64,000 nt of DNA from Terrimonas sp964445775 (GCA_964445775.1 CAYUMH010000008.1:8287-72286); one strand, 5' to 3'; positions 52,650 to 61,828 are shown, numbered from the stretch's first letter. The notes: generated by a model not told the origin, from the sequence alone. Made by a program: numbers and translations.

Positions 52650-53360
52650 TTAAAAATTGAAAACGAAATGTAATAATGATTTTAGTTTACTGCCGGTGCC
52701 CGGCTTATTTTCTTTTTTACGGAAAGGCTTTAACAGTTTCCACTGTTTAAAACGCAGCAGGCGTTCGAAGATCTTTTTGTTTTCCTCGAAATAGGCTTTT
52801 GTTTCTTCGGGTTCGTAATGATCTTTGGGATCGTACAGCATGGCGGTACACATACAGTTCTTCCGCTCCTTGCTCATCAATATCTGGTAGTTCACACAGC
52901 TTTTGCACCCGGCCCAGAAAGCCTCGTCCTGTGTCAGTTCCGAATACGTTACCGGCTCATAACCCAGGTCGCTGTTGATCTTCATCACGGCCAGGCCGGT
53001 CGTTAATCCGAAAATTTTAGCGTTGGGGTATTTTTTACGGCTCAGCTCAAATATTTTTTCTTTGATACGCTTGGCCACACCCGTTTTACGGTATTGCGGT
53101 GCTACAATCAAACCTGAGTTAGCCACATATTGCTCATGGCTCCAGGTTTCAATATAACAAAAGCCTACCCAATCACCTTTATCGGTAAAAGCTATTACGG
53201 CCTTGCCTTCGTCCATCTTGGTAGCAACGTATTCCGGTGAACGTTTGGCTATACCGGTGCCACGGGCTGCGGCAGAGGAAGCCATTTCATCGGTAATGAT
53301 GGTAGCAAAAATTTTGTCATCGGGGTTAGCAACCCGAACAACGATTGCTTGATTATCCAC
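52650..53360 (-). CDS. GNAT acetyltransferase, candidate N-acylglutamate synthase
   Basis: 236 aa. The only start near the domain is GTG (53358-53360), giving MDNQAIVVRVANPDDKIFATIITDEMASSAAARGTGIAKRSPEYVATKM. The acetyl-CoA loop is NSGLIVAPQYRKTGVAKRIKEKIFELS (Q/R-x-x-G-x-A type), followed by IFGLTTGLAVMKINSDLGYEPV. A cysteine-rich stretch (FWAGCKSCVNYQILMSKERKNCMCTAMLYDP) is unusual for the family and could hold a metal. It heads the arginine cluster, which otherwise lacks argA or argJ, so it is the best candidate for N-acetyl- or N-succinylglutamate synthase. That role is from context, not from motif. Confidence 0.75.
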   Translation of the reverse strand: MDNQAIVVRVANPDDKIFATIITDEMASSAAARGTGIAKRSPEYVATKMDEGKAVIAFTDKGDWVGFCYIETWSHEQYVANSGLIVAPQYRKTGVAKRIKEKIFELSRKKYPNAKIFGLTTGLAVMKINSDLGYEPVTYSELTQDEAFWAGCKSCVNYQILMSKERKNCMCTAMLYDPKDHYEPEETKAYFEENKKIFERLLRFKQWKLLKPFRKKENKPGTGSKLKSLLHFVFNF

Positions 53361-53665
53361 TGTGAAAAAGAATTAAAGATAGTAGGGATTACCAGTCCTG
53401 ATAAGTTTTCGGAGATTTTTCACTGACAGGGACCTGGGTAAATGGTTCGTCCTGTCAGGACATGCGTCGGCACTGGGGACGGCAATACATAAATACGTCA
53501 TACCCAACGGCATAAACTCCCGTTGTGATGGCTGCATGGAATGCAACTTGTTTGGTATGTGTAAGAATATTGCTCATTATGTTTTAAACAAACTGTAATT
53601 TCGGGTACAAATGTATAAACAAAATTGAGTAATTGCGATAAATTTTTTGTTATAAATATTTTACC
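53361..53665. other. Divergent promoter region of the arginine cluster
   Basis: 305 bp between the minus-strand arginine cluster and a plus-strand membrane protein gene. A TACATTTG box (minus strand, 53615-53608) fits the TAnnTTTG consensus but has no convincing -33 partner. GTCCTG-T-CAGGAC (53448-53460) is a short palindrome. I see no ArgR-like box and no gene. Confidence 0.35.
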
Positions 53666-54100
53666 ATGGAAAGCATACCAACAACCGGCAAATCAAAGAT
53701 GAGCGGATTTAAAAAAATCCTGCTAACGTTAGTTATTTTTTTAGTACTGGCGCTGTCCGGCTATATCTACTGGAAATTCTATTATCCCCTTACCAGCGAG
53801 GGGGTAAAATCGGGCTACCTCAACTTTGCGGTTAAAAAGGGGCAGATATTTAAAACCTACGAAGGCAAACTGATACAGGAGGGTATCCGCAGTAAAACCG
53901 CCGGCGCTATTCAAAGTAACGAGTTTGAGTTTTCTATAAAAGATAAACGCATTTACGATATACTAAAGCTCAACAGCGGCAAGTATTTTGATCTCCGTTA
54001 TAAAGAGTATAACGGTGTATTGCCCTGGCGTGGTAATACCGTTTATATTGTGGACAGTATTATGGGCATGCGAGAGGTGGAAAGGGGCAGCCTGCCTTAA
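53666..54100 (+). CDS. Small single-pass membrane protein of unknown function
   Basis: 144 aa. A short cytosolic head is followed by one membrane helix (ILLTLVIFLVLALSGYIYWKFYYPL, about 19-43) and a compact beta-rich domain (EGVKSGYLNFAVKKGQIFKTYEGKLIQEGIR, YFDLRYKEYNGVLPWRGNTVYIVDSI). This type of protein is common in Bacteroidota; I know no experimentally supported function. It is a single gene, divergent from the arginine cluster. Confidence 0.75.
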   Translation: MESIPTTGKSKMSGFKKILLTLVIFLVLALSGYIYWKFYYPLTSEGVKSGYLNFAVKKGQIFKTYEGKLIQEGIRSKTAGAIQSNEFEFSIKDKRIYDILKLNSGKYFDLRYKEYNGVLPWRGNTVYIVDSIMGMREVERGSLP

Positions 54101-54120
54101 CGGACTGTTATATTTATTTT

Positions 54121-54210
54121 TTTATCGGGGTTCCGTTCCCTGATGCCCCCAACCCCGGAGGGGCGGTTGGTTGCGTCGCACTCTTCAGCGTCAGTAACAC
54201 TAATGATCAG
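54121..54210. repeat. Dispersed repeat, copy E
   Basis: CCGTTCCCTGATGCCCCCA resembles copy B, CCAACCCCGGAGGGGCGGTTGG is a G-rich palindrome, GTTGCGTCGCACTCTTCA (54170-54187) matches copy D exactly (inverted) and CAGTAACACTAATGATC resembles copy B. It lies after the stop of the membrane protein gene. Confidence 0.65.
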
Positions 54211-54238
54211 AAAATCTATTTCCGGAAAGTATTCCTTA

Positions 54239-54571
54239 TTATTTTATGATAGAAATAATAAGCGTTATTACAAGTAACGTCATTATAGCAGCGCCCAGGT
54301 ACAGGTACACCGGATATTTGTATTTGTCTTTTATTTCATAGTAATTTCTGACATACCTATCCGAAAAAGGCAGGTCAATACGTTTAAGACCGCAGCTACT
54401 ACAAATCAAGGTAACTTCTTTAGACTTTGGATAAAACGGGAGATAGTAAATATGAAAATAATTACCGGTTACCAACATATCCACCTCTTTCTCTGCTTCG
54501 CAGGAAGGACACCTGTTTAAAATAGTATCTATTCCTAAGTTAACCTTTGCAACACCTCCTAGTATGAACAT
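54239..54571 (-). CDS. Zinc-ribbon membrane protein
   Basis: 110 aa. Two CxxC pairs, NRCPSCEAE (residues 21-24) and LICSSCGLKR (57-60), form a zinc ribbon near the N-terminus, and a membrane helix (VYLYLGAAIMTLLVITLIISII, about 88-109) closes the protein. The segment YFHIYYLPFYPKSKEVTLIC between the pairs is typical of zinc-ribbon proteins that sit on the inner face of the membrane. No partner or function recognised. It lies 21 bp after the S4-domain gene in transcription order. Confidence 0.75.
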   Translation of the reverse strand: MFILGGVAKVNLGIDTILNRCPSCEAEKEVDMLVTGNYFHIYYLPFYPKSKEVTLICSSCGLKRIDLPFSDRYVRNYYEIKDKYKYPVYLYLGAAIMTLLVITLIISIIK

Positions 54572-54592
54572 ATCTAATAAAATTATCCCGGT

Positions 54593-54985
54593 TTACTCAT
54601 CATCTCCCATAAAACCATCCAGGTCCCTTCTTTCTTTTTTAGTAGGCCGGCCAATTTTGCTTAAACGTTTGCCGGTATGAAAACTGGCAGCCTGGAATTG
54701 TATGCGCTCCAGTTCTTCAGGTGGGGTAATATCTTCATAATATTTGATGGCTTCGCTGTAAGCCTGGCGGGTATGCAGTAAACCGGTTACTTTAATACGC
54801 CAACGTTTAGCTTCTGTCTTTACCTCGTATTCATCGCCCACCTGTACGGTACGGGCCGCTTTTGCCGGCGCATCGTTAAACTTTACCTTATTGGCATCGC
54901 AGGCCGCTGCCGCTGCCGAACGGGTTTTGTACAACCGGATACTCCACAAATACTTATCTAACCGTAGTTTTTCTTTCTCTGCCAT
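54593..54985 (-). CDS. S4-domain RNA-binding protein (Hsp15/HslR family)
   Basis: 130 aa. The S4 domain is at the N-terminus, KLRLDKYLWSIRLYKTRSAAAAACDANKVKFNDAPAKAARTVQVGDEYEV, with the RLDKYLW and KTRS motifs of the heat-shock protein 15 family. The C-terminal part is charged (RLSKIGRPTKKERRDLDGFM), as in E. coli Hsp15, which binds 50S subunits that carry blocked nascent chains. A function in ribosome rescue is inferred from the family. It is followed closely by the zinc-ribbon gene. Confidence 0.88.
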   Translation of the reverse strand: MAEKEKLRLDKYLWSIRLYKTRSAAAAACDANKVKFNDAPAKAARTVQVGDEYEVKTEAKRWRIKVTGLLHTRQAYSEAIKYYEDITPPEELERIQFQAASFHTGKRLSKIGRPTKKERRDLDGFMGDDE

Positions 54986-55089
54986 ATGCTGTAAATAAAC
55001 AGTACAAAGTTAACCAAACTTATACATTTATAATTGCAGCAGCAGGATATAGGCTGGCGGCTATATTTGAAAGCAACCTCATATTCCTT

Positions 55090-57951
55090 TTATTGAACAA
55101 GCAGTTTACCACTATCCAGTAATTGCCCTGAGCGGTTAAATAGTTTATATAGCACTAATCCCGGACCAAGCTTAGCCGGGTTAATGGACGAAGGAATGGG
55201 ATTGTATTGTTTTACAAGCCGGCCTGTAATATCATACAGGTGTAAATAACTGTCAAACGGCACACCCTGTTTTAGTAAATATTTTAAAGTGCCGGACCGC
55301 TTTACGGGGTTTGGATAAAATAAAATAGTATGTGCCCCGGATGTTGATATGGTAATAATTTCTGTATACACATAACCACCCGTTTTCATCTTTAATTTGG
55401 CACGCCAATAAGTTTCACCGCCGCCTGGTTTTTCAACTATTTGATCGTATTTAAAAACAGCTGTGGCCTTTTGTCCCGCCAGTGTTTTCACCAAAGCGCC
55501 CTGTTTATCAACCTGTTCAAAAAAAATACTATCGGTGTACGATGGCATGCTGACATTGAGCTGCAGTTTAATCACATTATCGTCCTGCAATTCATGATAC
55601 AGGTTCTGATAAAAACATTTCACCCCCTGGAAATCAATATCAAAAGCAATACTTCTTGATGCGGGAATACCATTGCTTAATACCGGCTCTACGGCAAACA
55701 CTTTAAATGGATATTGCAACCGGTTAATAACAATAAAACTGTCATTGGTAGTAAGTATAGGGCTGAGATAAGGCCCATCCGTCAAGGCAAATACTTTATA
55801 CGCTTCGGCATAAATATGTTTATTCCAGCTGATCCTTAGGGAATCCTCACAAATAAAATCGGGGAAGGGCTGAACGGTTTTTGTAATAATAAATTCCTTT
55901 GACAGGAAATGCCCGAAAGCCGTTTCCATCTTTAAAACAGCCCGGCTGCTGGTATCTTTTATCATCCACGGGTATTGATTAATATTGAGCAGCAGGTTTT
56001 CCGCGATAAGCTGCCAATCTGTGCCGTTATTATAACTGATATACAGGCTACCCTTTTCATTTGTATTGGCAACAAATGTTTTCCAGCGGATAAAAATTTC
56101 CGGGGTCTCATAGCGGTTAACTTCCGAACTATGTTGCGGGCTTGTAAATACAAAACCATTAAGGGTATCAGTATTAATGGCTACATTAAAAGGTACAGTT
56201 CCATTGGTAACAGCGGTTCCATAAACCTTTAACAGGTAATTACCGGCCGATGGCAACACTATGCTTATTTGTTCTGCCGTATTCAGAGAATCTCTTTTCC
56301 GAACGGCAGGTTTATTCAACGAATCGGCATGTGCAGCAACATTCAGCACCCAGGGCTTATACACGGTGCCGCTGCCTAGTTCTACCAGTTCAAGGTCCAG
56401 GTCATTCACCAGTGCCCTCCCGTTATTATTCACCGTTGTTGCCATATCTGTCCAGGCCAGTGTAATTTTCACCTGCGCGGCTGCAGCAGGTATTACAATG
56501 GGTTTGGTCCATACCTGGCCCTGTGATACCTGGCCACCATCGTATTTTTTTTGCTGCACAGATCTTACCGCTTCGTAGGCATTTAATGAACCGTAGCCGG
56601 TTTTAAAATCAATGCCCGGGTTATGCAGATCCGTTGCAGTATTGTATAAAATGGCTTTAATTAATGCTGCGGGAGCTACTGCATTATCATTACTATCGGC
56701 ATACACCTGTTGCATTACGGCTGCAGCACCACTCACCATTGCAGCCGCATCTGAAGTGCCATTAGGACCAAGTGCCGCTAACTGGGGCAGCAGCCTGCCA
56801 TCATAAGCCGGACCGGCAGAGCTTTCGGAAATAATATTTCCCATATTATCAATGGCCCCCACAGTAATAATGTTTTTAGCCATTTTAAAATTCCCGGTAA
56901 GATTACCAAAGCCCGTAATATTGGCATAAGGCCCGTTGACAGCAGGTTCCCGGCCCTTGTTACCCGATGAAAAAACATGCAGCATATGTTTATTTTCCCA
57001 GGTTTGCGCATCGTAACTCAATGCTTCTGCGCCGTAAAACGGTTGTATAACAGTACCGTAAGAGTGATTCTGAATATTTACTATTTTTGATTGTAGTATT
57101 GCGGGGTCATCAGGAAAAAGATCATCAAAAGAACTCGGAAAAAAATTACAGGCATTGGCAATGCCCCTTCCATCGTAAAAACTATTACCGGCACCGCCTA
57201 TGATAGAGGCGATGACGGTAGCATGATTTGTTTTCGTGCCAGCGGCAATGGGTGAAGCCAGTACCCTTTTATACAGATCAAGATCTGCGGATTCCATTGT
57301 CTGTTCTTTTACGCCAACCGTTATACCCCTGCCATTTGCACCGGGAATATTATAATCGAGTGCGCTCAACACATTAATGCCCCTGTTATACCCGATAATA
57401 CCGATCTCGGTAACAGGCTTTTCCTGCCTGTCAATAAAGATGACTTCGGGTAAGGACAGTATTTCTTTTAAAACAACAGTTGTTACATTTTTTATGCGGA
57501 TAGAGGCAGAGGCTGTGTCGACACCGATGATCTGTAAGCGTGGCTTGTACTTTTCTAAGGCTGACTCAAGGCCGGCAATATGGTGTGTCCCGATATTGTA
57601 TACCAGGTGTTCATTATCATCCGGTATTACTAATCCGGGCGATAACTTCCAGTCATTATTAGCCGTCATGATCTGCGCATGCTTTTGCAGCCGGTAATAC
57701 CCGGCAGCATCCTCAATTTTTACAATAGCGGTCTGTGCATCAAGCCATCGTACAACAGATGCGGGTTCTAATTTTTTTTCTTTGGTGAAGATGATGTAGT
57801 AGGGCCCGGATTGGCTATACCCAATAATTTTTTTATTAGCATACTGCTCAAACAGATCAGGGCTGCCGGTATTTTGTCCTGTAACAATTGTACTTGCCAG
57901 TACAGCAAGTATAAAGCTACAGAAGGCCAATATGTTATTTATCTTAAGCAT
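55090..57951 (-). CDS. S8 (subtilisin-like) serine peptidase with T9SS sorting domain
   Basis: 953 aa. Signal peptide (NNILAFCSFILAVLASTIVTGQ), a pro-region of about 170 residues, then the subtilase fold: His243 (TNHATVIASIIGG), oxyanion Asn331 (SSGNKG) and Ser400 (GTSDAAAMVSGAAAV) are in place, but the catalytic Asp position is Glu216 (VKEQTMESADLDL against the usual VIDTG...HPDL). A PPC-like beta domain (about 480-600), further beta-sandwich domains and a type A T9SS C-terminal domain (about 875-953: YPNPVKRSGTLKYLL, LYDITGRLVKQY) follow, so it is exported by the GldKLMN system and attached or released at the surface. It may be a weak or modified peptidase. Confidence 0.9.
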   Translation of the reverse strand: MLKINNILAFCSFILAVLASTIVTGQNTGSPDLFEQYANKKIIGYSQSGPYYIIFTKEKKLEPASVVRWLDAQTAIVKIEDAAGYYRLQKHAQIMTANNDWKLSPGLVIPDDNEHLVYNIGTHHIAGLESALEKYKPRLQIIGVDTASASIRIKNVTTVVLKEILSLPEVIFIDRQEKPVTEIGIIGYNRGINVLSALDYNIPGANGRGITVGVKEQTMESADLDLYKRVLASPIAAGTKTNHATVIASIIGGAGNSFYDGRGIANACNFFPSSFDDLFPDDPAILQSKIVNIQNHSYGTVIQPFYGAEALSYDAQTWENKHMLHVFSSGNKGREPAVNGPYANITGFGNLTGNFKMAKNIITVGAIDNMGNIISESSAGPAYDGRLLPQLAALGPNGTSDAAAMVSGAAAVMQQVYADSNDNAVAPAALIKAILYNTATDLHNPGIDFKTGYGSLNAYEAVRSVQQKKYDGGQVSQGQVWTKPIVIPAAAAQVKITLAWTDMATTVNNNGRALVNDLDLELVELGSGTVYKPWVLNVAAHADSLNKPAVRKRDSLNTAEQISIVLPSAGNYLLKVYGTAVTNGTVPFNVAINTDTLNGFVFTSPQHSSEVNRYETPEIFIRWKTFVANTNEKGSLYISYNNGTDWQLIAENLLLNINQYPWMIKDTSSRAVLKMETAFGHFLSKEFIITKTVQPFPDFICEDSLRISWNKHIYAEAYKVFALTDGPYLSPILTTNDSFIVINRLQYPFKVFAVEPVLSNGIPASRSIAFDIDFQGVKCFYQNLYHELQDDNVIKLQLNVSMPSYTDSIFFEQVDKQGALVKTLAGQKATAVFKYDQIVEKPGGGETYWRAKLKMKTGGYVYTEIITISTSGAHTILFYPNPVKRSGTLKYLLKQGVPFDSYLHLYDITGRLVKQYNPIPSSINPAKLGPGLVLYKLFNRSGQLLDSGKLLVQ

Positions 57952-58010
57952 GAATATTTGTCAGCAATAAGCGGTTTTAATGCATGCGGGGCGTCTCCTG
58001 TTTATATAAA

Positions 58011-58044
58011 AAGAGGTTGTCCCATTATCCTGGAACAACCTCTT
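58011..58044 (-). terminator. Terminator of the M57 gene
   Basis: AAGAGGTTGT (58011-58020) and ACAACCTCTT pair with an internal CCA/TGG extension. On the minus strand it follows the stop at 58058 and leads into TTTTTATAT. Confidence 0.88.
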
Positions 58045-58057
58045 ATGTAATTATTGT

Positions 58058-58897
58058 TTAGTAAACATAATTCAAAGCAGTAGCATCACTGGAGCTGAAT
58101 GCCGGGTTATTATTGGTACAAGCCATCATCCATGAATTGTAACTTCCCGTTACAGTAGTAGGCGTACCTGGTATATGCACGGCGCCAATACCGGCAGAGC
58201 CTTCATTCTGGTTCTGTCCGCAACTGGACCTGTTCATATAATCCGTATGGCGGAAACCGATACAATGACCTATTTCATGGGCAATTACCTCATCGGCCCT
58301 GTTAGCAGTATTTAAATAAGCTAAAGCACAGCTACTGTTACTCAGCGTAAAGCCGCTGGCCGGGTTACCCCCTGAAGGAAAACCTGAAGCCTGGCCCAGT
58401 ATACAGCCACCGGTTGATGTGGTACCCAGGTTAGCACTGGTAATAACAATATTACCTCCCGTAGTTACCCTTAAAAACCTGATTTTTAAGTTAAGGTTAT
58501 TGTACCTGGCCAATGCCTGGTCAAGACCTGTAGAAAAATAGGAAGGGAAACCGGAACCCAAACGAACAGTGATCGTTCTCTGGCCTGAACTGGGTGTACT
58601 CACCACATTGGTAGTACGGTAATGTTCCTCGTTGGCAACAATCACCTCATGTGATGAGCCCGCGCCGGCCATTTCCTTTAATTGCGAAGATGTCAATAAG
58701 ATATCTCCTTCAATTAAATAATTTCCATCGGCCGTTTTTTCTGCCCAGTTGCCATTAAAGCCTGCCGACACCACCAGTGATGTTTCATCCGGGGTTAGCT
58801 CATGGGAGTCTAAAGCATTTTTTACCGATTTTTTACAACTCATCATTGCTACAGTTAGTAAGCAACAGGATACAGAAAGGAAAATAGTTTTTTTCAT
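58058..58897 (-). CDS. M57-type (HEIGH) metallopeptidase lipoprotein
   Basis: 279 aa. Lipoprotein signal MKKTIFLSVSCCLLTVAMMSC (Cys21 as the modified residue). The zinc motif HEIGHCIGFRHTD follows the HExxHxxGxxH pattern in VIAHEIGHCIGFRHTDYMNRSSC, as in the dual-action HEIGH (M57) peptidases of Bacteroidota. Upstream residues AGFNGNWAEKTADGNYLIEGDILLT and YRTTNVVSTPSSGQRTITVRLGSGFPSYF are the usual N-terminal part. It is exported and probably surface-attached. Flanked by terminators, so it is probably monocistronic. Confidence 0.88.
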   Translation of the reverse strand: MKKTIFLSVSCCLLTVAMMSCKKSVKNALDSHELTPDETSLVVSAGFNGNWAEKTADGNYLIEGDILLTSSQLKEMAGAGSSHEVIVANEEHYRTTNVVSTPSSGQRTITVRLGSGFPSYFSTGLDQALARYNNLNLKIRFLRVTTGGNIVITSANLGTTSTGGCILGQASGFPSGGNPASGFTLSNSSCALAYLNTANRADEVIAHEIGHCIGFRHTDYMNRSSCGQNQNEGSAGIGAVHIPGTPTTVTGSYNSWMMACTNNNPAFSSSDATALNYVY

Positions 58898-59125
58898 GAT
58901 CTCATGTGTTTTTAAATGAAGCGTGAATTATTAGCACACTAAACCTAATATGAAAAAACTGTAAACTTTTTCTGTATTATAATTTTTTGTTAAAATTTGT
59001 TATTTGTACTTTGCCAGTAAAGTAATACTTACGATTGTTAGTTTGGTAATTTTACGAAACCCCGGCCCCTATTGACTTTTATCACAGCACCAGGCCCTCT
59101 GTCAGGCCCCGGTTACAGGATGATG

Positions 59126-59155
59126 AAAAAAGCCGGTTGTAAAAACCGGCTTTTT
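59126..59155 (-). terminator. Terminator of the M48-like peptidase gene
   Basis: AAAAAGCCGGTT-GTAA-AACCGGCTTTTT, a perfect GC-rich stem, lies 18 bp downstream of the stop on the minus strand. The 275-bp gap upstream (58898-59172) contains the M57 promoter region and no gene. Confidence 0.92.
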
Positions 59156-59172
59156 ATCATTTGTTGATTAGC

Positions 59173-60141
59173 TTATTGTGGCACTTCCACTACGGTCCAG
59201 TTCTGCGTCCGCCGGTTAAACATCACCGTATAATCCGTTCCATGCATCAGTTTAAACACGCGGGAACCATTATAATAAGGCAGTTTTAAGTAACCATAGT
59301 TATAAATCTCGAATTTGATAAACTGCGGCTTACCGGCTTCAATGACCAGGGATTCATATTTTTTCCCATCATCACTTAACTGCAGGGTTTCGTTTTTATT
59401 ACTCACAACAGACAATAAAATCCAGCTGGCATCGGTCTGCGGATTGGTATTGGTTCCCTGGTTACCTCCCGTATTTACCGGGGGTGTGGTAGGTTTGGGA
59501 TAAGTTGGCTGCGGGTTAGTAGGTGTTGTGGGTGTGGGAGGATTGGTAGGCGTAACGGGTTTAGTCCCAGCTTCGCCTTTTGATTGGTTCCAGCCGCGGG
59601 TAATAGCATTTAACCGGTCCTTCTTGGCCGGGTGGGTGCTGGTTTGCCGGTCGGTACCAATAGCCTGCATAGCTGCCGTTGCCTGCTCCAGGGTAGACCC
59701 CAGCTTATGCATCACATAACCTGTAAAAAAATCTGCTTCCAGCTCTTTGGGTACGGTACTGCCACTGTTGCTTACTACGTGATTATAATAGTGATGCCCT
59801 ACTTCATGGGCCAGCACACTGATAGAAGCCCACTTGGTTTCTGCATAGGCATCAATATCCTCCAGGAAAGCATTATCATATACAATCCAGCGGGCCTTGT
59901 TAATAATAGTAGCATAGGCATTACGAATGCCGTTTTGTTCCCGTACACTAAAGTTCTCCTTCCATTTTACACTGTCGGCAATACCCACAATAATACTTTT
60001 TGCCTCGTATACCGAAGCAAAGGATGATTTTAAAGACCGGGGCGGGACAATAAAGCCACAACCGGTTGTTTTTTGTGCTTCAGCCTGTATACTAAAGCCA
60101 ATAATAAACAGTACTAAAAAAGAGAAAATGCCTTTTTTCAT
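59173..60141 (-). CDS. M48-like secreted metallopeptidase with Pro/Thr-rich linker
   Basis: 322 aa. Signal peptide MKKGIFSFLVLFIIGFSIQA; helical catalytic region with HEVGH (His112, Glu113, His116 in SVLAHEVGHHYYNH) and a third ligand Glu135 in ELEADFFTGYVMHKLG, the M48 arrangement. Residues about 190-235 are a Pro/Thr/Asn repeat linker (TPTNPPTPTTPTNPQPTYPKP), then a small beta domain (about 240-322) that may bind a partner or cell wall. Unlike CtpA/HtpX members it has no membrane helices. Convergent terminators bound the gene. Confidence 0.83.
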   Translation of the reverse strand: MKKGIFSFLVLFIIGFSIQAEAQKTTGCGFIVPPRSLKSSFASVYEAKSIIVGIADSVKWKENFSVREQNGIRNAYATIINKARWIVYDNAFLEDIDAYAETKWASISVLAHEVGHHYYNHVVSNSGSTVPKELEADFFTGYVMHKLGSTLEQATAAMQAIGTDRQTSTHPAKKDRLNAITRGWNQSKGEAGTKPVTPTNPPTPTTPTNPQPTYPKPTTPPVNTGGNQGTNTNPQTDASWILLSVVSNKNETLQLSDDGKKYESLVIEAGKPQFIKFEIYNYGYLKLPYYNGSRVFKLMHGTDYTVMFNRRTQNWTVVEVPQ

Positions 60142-60261
60142 TTGTAAAGGTGTTTTTAAGTGTTTGGTTGGTATAGAAGGCAGTGTAAAGGTATAATTAG
60201 CAGGCAGAAAGTGAAAGGCCGGGCGGTTATTTCTTTTACCCGGTATACTACCTGCTACAAT

Positions 60262-60320
60262 AAAAGAACCCTGAACAGTTGCCGCTGCAATACAGCCGCA
60301 TGGAATATTCAGGGTTCTGT
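60262..60320 (-). terminator. Long hairpin terminator of the M20 dipeptidase gene
   Basis: AGAACCCTGAA (60265-60275) and TTCAGGGTTCT (60308-60318) form an 11-bp perfect stem enclosing a second small hairpin (GCCGCTG/CAGCCGC). It lies 22 bp after the stop, followed on the minus strand by TTTTATTG. Confidence 0.8.
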
Positions 60321-60339
60321 AACTGGTTAAAAATTACAA

Positions 60340-61704
60340 TTATTCGGCAAAGAACTTATGAAAGTAAGGAATAGTCTCTATGCCTTTATAATAGTTCTCA
60401 ATATTATACTTTTCGTTAGGACTGTGCAGGTTGTCATTATCTAAACCAAAGCCCATGAACACGATTTTAATACCCAGCTCTTTTTCCAGTAAAGAACAGA
60501 TAGGAATACTGCCGCCGCCACGTACCGGTATGGGCGTTTTACCAAAGGTTGTCTCCAGTGCTTTGGATGCCGCCTGGTATCCTTTACTGTCTATTGGCGT
60601 CATATAAGGCTCACCACCGTGGTGTAATTCCGCTTTTACTTCTACACTTGCAGGAGCAATAGTGCGGAAATAGTTCAATAATTTTTCAGTTATCTTTTCA
60701 GAGCTCTGATTAGGTACTAAGCGGGCCGAAACCTTGGCATAAGCTTTTGAAGGCAACACGGTTTTTGCTCCTTCGCCGGTATAACCACCCCAGATGCCGT
60801 TTACTTCCAGTGTAGGACGGATGCCGGTACGCTCATAAGTTGAATACCCTTTTTCACCCCATAATTCTTTTACGCCTAATTCATCTTTATATTCCTGCTC
60901 GTCGTAAGGCGCTTTATTGATCAGGGCCCTTTCTTCCTCGCTGGCCACCACTACATCATCATAAAAACCGGGGATGGTAATATGGTTGTTTTCGTCATGA
61001 CAGCTGGCGATCATTTTTGCCAGTATGGTAATAGGGTTGCCTACTGCACCGCCATAAGTACCACTGTGCAGATCGCGGTTAGCGCCCGTTACTTCAATTT
61101 CTATATAACTCAACCCACGTACACCGGTGTCAAGGGACGGGTTCTCCATACTTAACAGGGAGCTGTCGCTGATCAGGATCACATCGGCTTTCAGCAGCTC
61201 TTTATTGGCCGCAACAAACTTGCCCAGGTTGGGCGAGCCCACTTCCTCTTCCCCTTCTATTAAAAATTTAATATTCGTGGTCATGGTATTGGTCTTTACC
61301 AGCGTTTCCAGGGCTTTTACATGCATGTAAAACTGGCCCTTGTCATCGGCGCTACCGCGGGCAAATACTTTACCGTCTTTAATGGTCGGATCAAAGGGGT
61401 CGTTATGCCAAAGTTCCAGCGGCTCTACGGGTTGTACATCATAGTGACCATATACCAGTACGGTTGGTTTTGCAGGGTCAATTATTTTTTCGCCATATAC
61501 CACCGGATGTCCGTCTGTAGCCATTACCTCAGCTTTATCGGCACCGGCAGCCAGCAGGCTGTCTTTCACCGCTTCAGCACAGCGCTGCATATCGTTTTTA
61601 TACTCCGATTTTGCACTAATGGACGGGATGCGCAACAGGTCAAGCATTTCATTTAAAAAACGTTCCTTATTGGCTTCCTGGTATTGTTTCCAATCTTGTG
61701 ACAT
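60340..61704 (-). CDS. M20 family dipeptidase
   Basis: 454 aa, no signal peptide, cytosolic. M20 metal-site motifs: VLVYGHYDVQPVEPLELWHNDPF (His, Asp), VFARGSADDKGQFYMHVKALE, FLIEGEEEVGSPNLGKFV (paired Glu), and SIPICSLLEKELGIKIVFMGFGLDNDNLHSPNEKYNIENYYKGI (C-terminal His). The inserted lid domain occupies about 190-310. These enzymes cleave dipeptides or similar amides. It is unrelated in position to argE and about 100 residues longer than the arginine-cluster M20. A terminator lies after it; its start codon is separated by 213 bp from the next gene. Confidence 0.92.
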   Translation of the reverse strand: MSQDWKQYQEANKERFLNEMLDLLRIPSISAKSEYKNDMQRCAEAVKDSLLAAGADKAEVMATDGHPVVYGEKIIDPAKPTVLVYGHYDVQPVEPLELWHNDPFDPTIKDGKVFARGSADDKGQFYMHVKALETLVKTNTMTTNIKFLIEGEEEVGSPNLGKFVAANKELLKADVILISDSSLLSMENPSLDTGVRGLSYIEIEVTGANRDLHSGTYGGAVGNPITILAKMIASCHDENNHITIPGFYDDVVVASEEERALINKAPYDEQEYKDELGVKELWGEKGYSTYERTGIRPTLEVNGIWGGYTGEGAKTVLPSKAYAKVSARLVPNQSSEKITEKLLNYFRTIAPASVEVKAELHHGGEPYMTPIDSKGYQAASKALETTFGKTPIPVRGGGSIPICSLLEKELGIKIVFMGFGLDNDNLHSPNEKYNIENYYKGIETIPYFHKFFAE

Positions 61705-61828
61705 AGTATTTACTGGTTTGAAAATGTAAAAAGATAGACTGCGAAGATACAGCGTTTTTATAGTTACTACCGAACGTTAATTTTAGAAAACGGCGGTCTT
61801 TTAAAGCATTTCCTGATGACCGGTAATA

